Assembly: GCF_012489685.1 (NCBI RefSeq)
Contig: NC_080042.1
Coordinates: 6,884,501 to 6,948,500 of the forward strand
Direction of reading: 5' to 3'
From: Lotus japonicus
Taxonomy: Eukaryota > Streptophyta > Magnoliopsida > Fabales > Fabaceae
Length of the DNA: 64,000 nt
Both the position numbers and the translations under genes were made by a program. Below are positions 56,681-64,000 of the stretch, one piece after another (positions within the stretch are counted from its first letter, which is position 1; every line of letters starts with the position of its first letter). The notes beneath the pieces were generated by a model that worked only from the letters and a program-made list of their open reading frames with translations, was not told the origin of the DNA and made no database searches.

Positions 56681-59600
56681 TCACTCTGGACAAAAGTCCA
56701 TGTTTAGATTTTTCAGAATAAAATTAAATCTATCCTCTGCTAAGGGCTTTGTAAAGATATCTGCCCATTGATGGTCAGTATCAACAAACTTCAGAAGAAG
56801 TACGCCCTTCTGTACATAATCTCTAATAAAGTGATACTTTACCTCAATGTGCTTTGCCCTTGAATGCAAGATAGGATTCTTACTCAATGAGATTGCAGCA
56901 GTGTTATCACAATAGATTGGGATATTGCTCTCAAGGATCTGATAATCCTCCAGCTGATGTTTCATCCAGAGCATCTGAGTGCTGCATATTGCTGCTGAGA
57001 TATATTCTGCCTCTGCAGTTGATAGTGCAATGGTTGATTGCCTCTTGCTTGCCCATGAGACTAGATTGCTTCCCAGAAATTGACAATTTCCAGAAGTACT
57101 TTTTCTCTCTGTTCTATCTCCAGCATAATCAGCATCACAATAACCTGAAAGCTTATACTCTGATGTTTTCTTATACATCAAGCCAAGGTTAATGGTGCCT
57201 TTCAGATACCTTAGGATCCTCTTAACAGCAGTTAAGTGGGTTTCCCTTGGATCTGATTGGAAACGAGCACATAAGTGAACACTAAATAATATGTCTGGCC
57301 TAGATGCAGTTAAGTATAGAAGTGAACCTATCATTCCACGATAGAGCTTCTGACATACTTTACCACTTTTATCTTCTTTCTCCAAAATGCATGTAGGATG
57401 CATTGGAGTCTTGGCCACTGTAGATTCCAGCATATTGAACTTCTTCAGAAGTTCTTTAGTGTACTTGCTCTGATGGATATATGTTCCTTCTGGTGTTTGA
57501 TCAACTTGTATTCCCAGAAAGTACTTTAATTCTCCCATCATACTCATCTCAAATTCAGCCTGCATCATCTCAGAAAATTCTTTGCATAGAGATTGATTAG
57601 CAGAACCAAATATAATATCATCAACATAAATTTGCACAATTAAGATATCATCTTTATAAGTCTTGCAAAAAAGAGTTGTATCTACTTTACCCCTTACAAA
57701 CTCATTCTCCAGAAGGAATGAACTAAGTCTCTCATACCATGCTCTGGGAGCTTGCTTCAGACCGTAGAGTGATTTCTTCAATTTGAACACATGGTCTGGT
57801 TTCTTTTCATCTTCAAAACCTGGGGGTTGATGAACATAGACTTCCTCTGAGATATAACCATTTAGGAAGGCACTCTTTACGTCCATCTGATGTAGAACTA
57901 TGTTGTGATTTACTGAGAAGGAGATCAACAGTCTAATTGCCTCCAGTCTTGCTACCGGAGCAAATGTTTCAGTGTAGTCTATTCCTTCCTGCTGGCTGTA
58001 GCCTTGAGCAACTAGCCTTGCCTTGTTTCTGACTACTTCTCCTTTCTCATTTAGCTTGTTTCTGAATACCCATTTCGTTCCAATAACATGAACATTCTCA
58101 GGCTTCTTCACTAAGCTCCAAACATCGTTCTTGGAAAATTGATTCAATTCTTCTTCCATGGCCAGAATCCAATCCTTGTCCTGAAGAGCTTCATCTATGG
58201 ACTTGGGTTCAATTAAGGACACCAATCCTTTCAGACTCAGCAAGGTCTCTTCAGAGGGTCTGAAGGCAGATCTGGTTCTGACTGGTTCGTCTTTGTTGCC
58301 CAGAATCAATTCCTTAGGGTGAGCTGCAGTGATTCTGCTCTTCTTCAGAGTTTGTGAGTTAGAGGGACCAGCTTCTTCCTCTGGTTCATCTTCCTCTGGC
58401 TCAACTTCCTCTGGAGCTTTGCCTTTGTCAGAAACATTAATGCTTAAATCTGCAAACTTTTCAACTAGCTTTGACTGGTCAGAGTCAAGCTTATCATCAA
58501 ATCTAACATGAATAGATTCTTCAATAGTCTTAGCATCAGTATTATAAAATCTAAAACCTTTAGATCTATCAGAATAACCAAGTAATAGACACTTAGAAGA
58601 CTTAGCATCAAATTTATGCAATCTATCCTTAGTATTGAGAACATAACAAACACAGCCAAAAGGATGAAAATAAGAAATGTTGGGTTTTATGTTCTTCCAC
58701 AATTCATAAGGAGTCTTATTCAGAATTGGTCTCACAGAGATTCTGTTCTGAATGTAACATGCTGTATTTACTGCCTCTGCCCAAAAGTGCTTAGCCATGC
58801 CAGTTTCTTGGAGCATGGTTCTAGCCATCTCCTGAAGAGTTCTGTTCTTCCTCTCAACAACACCATTTTGTTGAGGAGTTCTGGGACAAGAGAAATCATG
58901 TGCAATTCCATAGGAATCAAACAGACTCTCAAACTTGTCATTCTCAAACTCTCCACCATGGTCACTTCTGACACGCACAATCCTACAAGCCTTCTCGTTT
59001 TGCACTTGAGCAATGAAGGTAGAGAACACAGCATGAGACTCATCCTTGCGGGTTAGAAACTTTACCCATGTCCAGCGGCTATAGTCATCAACGATAACCA
59101 TCCCATATCTCTTGCCACCTATAGACTCAGTTTTCACTGGTCCAAACAGGTCGATATGCAGAAGTTCTAACGGCCTTGAGGTTGAGACAACATTCTTTGC
59201 CTTGAAAGGGACTTTTGTGAATTTGCCTTTCTGACATGCTTCACAAAGAGCGTCTGAAGCGAACTTCAGATTGGGTAAGCCCCTGACAAGATTTAGCTTG
59301 CTCAGCTGAGAAATCTTTCTCATACTGGCATGCCCTAACCGTCTATGCCATACCCACTGCTCTTCATCAACAGACAGAAGGCACTTCACATTCTGAGCCT
59401 CCAACTCAGATAATCTGATCTTATAAATGTTGTTCTTCCTCTTGCTGTTAAACAGAACAGAGCCATCGATCTGACTTACAGCCCGGCAGGACTTTTGATT
59501 GAATATAACATCATAACCCTTGTCAGCTTATTGACTTATAGACAATAAGTTATGTGTTAAGCCGTCTACCAATAAAACATTATCAATGCATGGACTACTA

Positions 59601-59785
59601 TCTACACAAATAGTACCAGTACCAACAATTTTACCCTTTTCATTTCCTCCGAAGCCAACTTCGCCTCCAGGCTTAAGTTTCAGCTCTCGGAACATACGCT
59701 TTTCTCCCGTCATGTGACGCGAGCATCCACTGTCCAGATACCATGATTGGTGTTTCAGTGGAGCTATCAAGGATATCTGCAACAT
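56681..59785 (-). pseudogene. SIRE pol: protease, integrase, RT, RNase H, one in-frame stop
   Basis: Protease motif WYLDSGCSRHMTG begins the frame (59785-59528). A TAA at 59528 interrupts [16 protein letters not shown]. From 59404 the frame is open for 907 codons: integrase zinc site HRRLGHAS...[11 protein letters not shown] core ([30 protein letters not shown]), RT with [12 protein letters not shown] and the intact YVDD in [11 protein letters not shown], and RNase H with [16 protein letters not shown]. gag is in a different frame, so pol needs a +1 shift as well as read-through of TAA, a change one base from Leu TTA. All catalytic residues I can identify are kept. This looks like a recently disabled copy. 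Confidence 0.85.
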
Positions 59786-61583
59786 AGATAATCTTGTCCT
59801 TAGGTACCCACTTTCTGGGTCCTCTTTTGTTAGTTACCCCAGAGGTTCTGATCACCTTGGGTGTCTCAACATAATATTTTAAAGGAATATTTGCATGATA
59901 TTTAGTCATAGAGAAAGATCCCTTTTTAAGAGGGTTTTTAGCAATTTTAGCAGGTACAGGATCAGGCAATATGGTACCAGAGGGAACAAAGCATTCATAC
60001 AAGGATTTAGCTTTAGACACAGAAGGCTCATTTCTAATTGGTTTAGAATAGCCAATGCCATGCATTCCATTTCTGTTTACGCCATAGATCATTGAAGCCA
60101 TTAAGCTTCTATCCACGCTTTTAGCTAGGAATCTTTGAAAAGACTTTTCATACTTAGATTCATTTCTACAATCAGAGGCATCACAGGCAACAATTTCTTC
60201 TAACTTAGCAATCTGGTTCTTAAGCACAGAGTTAGAATTTACCAAAGCATGATTTTCATTTTTCAAATCAGAAATAATTTTCTCATGTTCAGAAGGAGTC
60301 TTGGAGACAGCAGATAAGTTCTTTTTCAACTTTTTATGCTTAGACAATAAAGAGTTATACTTATCCATGATATCAGACAAAGCATGTTTCAGTTCAGAGG
60401 TAGAGAAAGAAGCAAATACCTCATTTTCATCGTCTGAGTTAGGATCTCCTTCTGATTCTGAGTCAGAGTCGACAGCTTCCTTTGACTCTGCTTCCTTGTC
60501 TTTGACAATTGCCATGAGTCCTTGGACTTCACCATCAGAGTCAACATCCTCTGACTCTGATTCATCAAATGTCACCATCAGACTCTTCTTCGTCTTGAAG
60601 TGCTTCTTTGGCTTCTTGTCTTTCTTCAACTTTGGACAATCACTTTTGTAGTGCCCAGATTCTTTGCACTCAAAACATGTGACTTCCTTGATTGAAGACT
60701 TCTTCTGGCCTGAGGACTCATACTTTCCTTTTGCCTTTCCAGAGCCTTTGAACTTGCTCTGCCTGTGCTTCCAGATGCGGTTGAGTCTCTTGGAGATCAG
60801 AGTCAGCTCATCTTCATCAGAATCTTCTGATGCTTCTTCAGATTCTTCTTCTTCAGCTTGAAGAGCCTTTGACTTCTCAACCTTAGCCTTTTCAGATTTG
60901 GATTTCAAGGCTATGGACTTTTTCCTCAGATCTTGCATCTCTGAGCGTTTCAGCTCATGGCATTTCAAAATGCTGATGAGTTCTTCTAAACTCATATTCT
61001 CAACGTCTCTCGTGAGCTCTATTGAAGTCACCAAAGGCATCCAACTTTCAGGAAGACACCTGATGACCCTTATGACATGATCTTTTGTTGTGTAGCTCTT
61101 GTTGAGAGGTCGTATGCCAGCTACAAGCAATTGAAATCTGGAGAACATTTCTTCAATGGACTCATTTGGCTCCATGATGAAGAATTCATACTTTTGGATC
61201 AAAGACAATGCCTTTGATTCTTTGACTTTCTTGTTTCCTTCATGAGACATCTTCAGAGATTCAAAAATGCCTTTAGCAAACTCACGATCTGTAATCTTCT
61301 GGTACTCCTCATAGGAAATAGCACTTAGAAGAATTGCTCTTGCTTTGTGATGTTGTGAGTACAGCTTCTTTTGATCTGCAGTCATCTCTGACCTTGGGAT
61401 CTTCTTGCCATCTGCATCAACTGGACGCTCATAGCCATCCACAATAATATCCCAGAGATCTGCATCGAAACCCAGAAAGAAACTTTCCAGTCTATCTTTC
61501 CAATATTCGAACCTTTGACCATCGAACATAGGAGGCTTTGCGTTGTAACCATCTCTTTGAGTTTCACTGGTGGTGGCAGCCAT
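59673..61583 (-). CDS. SIRE gag polyprotein, 636 codons
   Basis: MAATTSETQRDGYNAKPPMF opens a copia gag (UBN2-type capsid): WKDRLESFFLGFDADLWDII, then KARAILLSAISYEEYQKI and SIEEMFSRFQLLV. A CCHC zinc knuckle CFECKESGHYKSDC lies near residue 300, and a long acidic Ser/Asp/Glu segment follows. The last ~35 codons overlap the protease frame and are probably not native. It forms the virus-like particle and binds element RNA. The ATG is 73 nt from the LTR, close after the primer-binding site. Confidence 0.9.
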   Translation of the reverse strand: MAATTSETQRDGYNAKPPMFDGQRFEYWKDRLESFFLGFDADLWDIIVDGYERPVDADGKKIPRSEMTADQKKLYSQHHKARAILLSAISYEEYQKITDREFAKGIFESLKMSHEGNKKVKESKALSLIQKYEFFIMEPNESIEEMFSRFQLLVAGIRPLNKSYTTKDHVIRVIRCLPESWMPLVTSIELTRDVENMSLEELISILKCHELKRSEMQDLRKKSIALKSKSEKAKVEKSKALQAEEEESEEASEDSDEDELTLISKRLNRIWKHRQSKFKGSGKAKGKYESSGQKKSSIKEVTCFECKESGHYKSDCPKLKKDKKPKKHFKTKKSLMVTFDESESEDVDSDGEVQGLMAIVKDKEAESKEAVDSDSESEGDPNSDDENEVFASFSTSELKHALSDIMDKYNSLLSKHKKLKKNLSAVSKTPSEHEKIISDLKNENHALVNSNSVLKNQIAKLEEIVACDASDCRNESKYEKSFQRFLAKSVDRSLMASMIYGVNRNGMHGIGYSKPIRNEPSVSKAKSLYECFVPSGTILPDPVPAKIAKNPLKKGSFSMTKYHANIPLKYYVETPKVIRTSGVTNKRGPRKWVPKDKIIYVADILDSSTETPIMVSGQWMLASHDGRKAYVPRAET

Positions 61584-61640
61584 TGTTTTTCACACCGGCC
61601 CGGATCACTGAACACTGTTAGGTGTGGTAATCAGAACTTG

Positions 61641-61653
61641 CGCTCTGATACCA
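61641..61653 (-). promoter_or_regulatory. SIRE primer-binding site (initiator tRNA-Met)
   Basis: TGGTATCAGAGCG on the minus strand, two bases after the 5' LTR. Confidence 0.9.
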
Positions 61654-61655
61654 AT

Positions 61656-62866
61656 TGAAGGTATGAAAAACGGTAGAAAGGGGGGGTTTGAATAACGTTT
61701 TCAGAACAAAACTTCCACCTTAAAGATTTTGACAAATCTTTCGAGAACTTAAGTGCTAAAGATAAGAGATAGAAAAGCACACAAGGATTTTATCCTGGTT
61801 CACTTGATAAATCACTCAAGCTACTCCAGTCCACCCGTTAAGGTGATTTCTTCCTTCTTAGAATGAAGGCAATCCACTAATCAGGTAAGAGTTACAACTG
61901 CACTTGAAACCTACAAGTGACTAACAATTACACTGACTTAGCTCACACTAAGATTCACTCTCTTAGTCTTCTCTAGGATCCGATCAACCTTGATCTCCTA
62001 AAGGAACTAAACAAACTGTTTATCAAAGAATTGTTTACAAGAGATTTGCTTCTAAAAAGCTAATAGTAAACACAATGAATTTCAGATGAAAGAAAGCTTA
62101 GAATATTTTGAATATGTCTTGCGCGTGTGTATTTCTTTTTCTTAGCCGCTTCTTTCAATCTTCAGCCTCTATATATACTCCAAGGATTAGGGTTGAGCGT
62201 TGCATGGGAAATGCTACCGTTGGAGGGCAGTTCTGGAAAATCCAGCTTCTGCTGTGGCTGAGAACGTTAGGTAGGTCGTCAGGAAGGTACACTTGCTTTT
62301 GTACTTGGATAGCGACTTGACCTTTTAACCTAGGAGACTTCTGATCAGGGGAATACTTCATATTGGAACTTGTGAAGCCGGTTGATCAGAGTCAGAGGGA
62401 AAGCACAGATCCTCTGACCATTGTATCTTCTGATTCTGAACTCAGAGGGAAGAACATGGCCTTCAGAGTTTCTTGCTTCTGGACTTCAGAGTTTCCACTA
62501 TTCAGCTTCTGGATCTTCAGAGTTTTCTACACCATCAGAACATCTGAACCTTCAGTGTTTCTTGGATATCAGAACTTCTGGATCTTCAGAGCTTCTAGCG
62601 ACTGAGTCCACATCAGAGTTTGTATAGCTTCAGAACTTCTGAAGCTTTTCCACTGTTCATACTGAACATGGTGAATGCGAAAGCGTTGCTTGGGTTACCC
62701 TTTATACACAGTGCTTCTGATTTGTGTGAGATTGAGTTGAGGTCAGAGCCTGTAAATAGCACACTCAGAAAAACACGTTAGAGTACCACAATTGTTCATA
62801 TCAAAAGGTTAACTTGTAATCATCAAAACATAGAGTTGTACTACTAGATCAAAACTTGATCTTACA
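61656..62866 (-). repeat. SIRE 5' LTR
   Basis: Nearly identical to 50770-51980. The minus-strand promoter has ggagtatatatagagg (TATA, 62170-62177). Confidence 0.95.
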
Positions 62867-64000
62867 CACCGTGCAGCGAGTACTTCTAGACCAGGGAAGT
62901 TCCGCGGACATCATTTACGGCGGAGCGTTTGCTCGGCTTGGTGTGCGCGACGGAAGTCTCGCTCGTTATGGGGGAACCCTGGTGGGATTCGCGGGCGAGT
63001 AGGTATGGGTGAAGGGCGCTATTGACCTTGATACCACGTTTGGCGAGGAAGAGAACGCTAGGATGATCAGCGTCAAATATCTAATCCTTGAGGAAGAGGG
63101 GTCATACAACATGATCATCGGGCGAAACACCTTAAACCGTCTGTGCGCCGTGATCTCAACAGCACACCTGGCGGTGAAGTATCCACTGCCAAGTGGGCAT
63201 ATTGGAAGAATTGTTGTGGATCAAAGGATCGCAAGAGAATGCTACTGTAATGTTGTGGATCGGTATGAGAAGAAAAATGCTTCAGTCGGGCACCGTTGCA
63301 GCGAAGTTGAGGCGCTAGAAGAAAGTTTGGACACAAGGGGCGAGGGACGTGTCAGTAGGCCCACACCGATAGAAGAAACCAAAGAGCTGAAGTTCGGCGA
63401 GAAGATACTCAAGATAGGAACCAAGTTAAGTAAGGACCAAGAACAAAGGTTATCAAAGTTGTTAGGCGACAATCTAGATCTTTTTGCCAGGAGTCACAAG
63501 GACATGCCAGGTATAGACCCAAACTTCATTTGCCACAGACTTGCGTTGAATCCAGGGGCTAAGCCTATAACCCAAACTCGCCGGAGAATGGGAAACGAGA
63601 AAGAGAAGGCTATCCAGCAATAGGTAACAAAGTTGCTTGCGGCATACTTCATACGGGAAATCAAGTACCCTACCTGGTTGGCAAATATTGTGATGGTCAA
63701 GAAGGCGAACAGGAAGTGGCGAATGTGCGTGGATTATACAGACTTGAACAAGGCATGCCCAAAGGATTCCTATCCCTTGCCGAGCATAGATAAGCTGGTG
63801 GACGGAGCTTCAGGGAATGAACTTCTGATATTAATGAATGCTTATTCAGGATATCATCAAATCAAGATGCATCCGTCGAATGAAGACAAAAGAGCTTTTA
63901 TGATCGCAAGGGTGAACTATTGTTACCAAACTATGCCTTTCGGGTTGAAGAATGCGGGGGCAACGTATCAGCGGTTGATGGATAAAGTGTTTGAAGGCCA
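62867..64000 (+). pseudogene. E3 protease and reverse transcriptase start (Tat-lineage gypsy pol)
   Basis: Protease: RVLLDQGSSADIIYGGAFARLG, then EGSYNMIIGRNTLNRL. Linker: LSKDQEQRLSKLLGDNLDLFARSH. RT: YPTWLANIVMVKKANRKWRMCVDY, DLNKACPKDSYPLP, then LMNAYSGYHQIKM, where the catalytic Asp expected in LMDAYSGY is Asn. It ends MPFGLKNAGATYQRLMDKVF at the window edge. Stops at about 63001 (after AGE) and 63622 (after IQQ). A gypsy RT polymerises DNA from element RNA; this copy is inactive. The DQG in place of DTG/DSG may be usual for this lineage. Confidence 0.85.

Larger units (their letters stand above)
50770..62866 (-). mobile_element. Full-length SIRE/Maximus-type Ty1/copia element, young, TSD CACCG
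   Basis: 12.1 kb. The two LTRs are 1211 bp each (61656-62866 as 5', 50770-51980 as 3') and differ visibly at only two positions. Perfect CACCG duplications (50765-50769 and 62867-62871). The order on the minus strand is LTR, tRNA-Met primer-binding site, gag, pol, a long third ORF in sense, a small antisense gene, polypurine tract, LTR. This is the SIRE layout with an extra ORF after pol, plus an antisense gene. It lies in the middle of E3 and is the youngest large insertion in the window. Confidence 0.95.
49609..64000 (+). mobile_element. E3: Tat-lineage gypsy element, runs off the window, split by SIRE
   Basis: The 5' LTR (49609-49915) has the same TGGACTGGGCGAGA start as E1 and E2. A primer-binding site TTTGGCGCTGTCTGCGGGG follows, then a shortened gag. 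Protease and RT follow after the SIRE element (50770-62866, TSD CACCG). Excising SIRE and one CACCG restores the reading frame (VNQLT followed by VQRVLLDQGSS). The 3' part lies beyond 64000. Confidence 0.85.

Noticed and set aside
61641..61653. tRNA gene
   Set aside because: Only the short primer-binding complement of tRNA-Met is present; no cloverleaf.

Overview
This window is plant nuclear DNA made almost entirely of nested transposable elements, with one apparently intact host gene. The organism is most likely a papilionoid legume. Two things suggest this: the four-exon O-methyltransferase resembles legume chalcone/isoliquiritigenin 2'-O-methyltransferases, and the elements are plant SIRE/Maximus and Tork copia, Tat-lineage gypsy, TRIM, LINE, Helitron and MITE types. 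No rRNA, tRNA or CRISPR was seen. All family assignments come from reading motifs, target-site duplications (TSDs) and repeats by eye; no database was searched.

Layout. 1-6.9 kb is a three-level nest: a decayed SIRE-like copia, split by a Tork-like copia 3' remnant, which is split by a 3.76-kb TGTAA...TTACA element (TSD TTACT) carrying a 19-bp minisatellite. 6.9-13.1 kb holds two broken LINEs in opposite orientations, two solo LTRs and a hAT-type element. 13.7-14.26 kb is a TRIM with three LTRs. 15.86-17.74 kb (minus) is the O-methyltransferase gene. 19.8-21.3 kb has a Stowaway-like MITE and a hAT-type foldback. 22.0-31.5 kb is a SIRE-type solo LTR split by E1, a Tat-lineage gypsy element (22518-30746, minus). 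32.3-40.1 kb is E2 (plus, TSD ACGTT), with two solo LTRs inside it. 40.4-46.1 kb is a probable Helitron whose helicase is interrupted by a hAT-type element. 46.1-47.9 kb is a minisatellite split by a SIRE-type solo LTR (TSD ATTAC). 49.09-49.49 kb is a Tourist-like MITE. 49.6 kb to the window end is E3, a third Tat element, split by a very young full-length SIRE copia (50770-62866, minus, TSD CACCG).

Most notable signal. A small gene (122-130 codons) with the same N-terminal signature, its own TATA box about 63 nt upstream and a matching AATAAA-containing 3' end occurs in antisense orientation in both the gypsy element E1 (26198-26566) and the copia SIRE element (52786-53178). E1 and E2 also carry a larger antisense gene with a phase-1 intron at the same place (73 and 110 nt). 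The two LTR-retrotransposon superfamilies therefore seem to share an autonomous antisense accessory transcription unit. E1 and E2 look like gag-bearing, pol-deleted derivatives, while E3 keeps a mutated RT and has lost most of gag.
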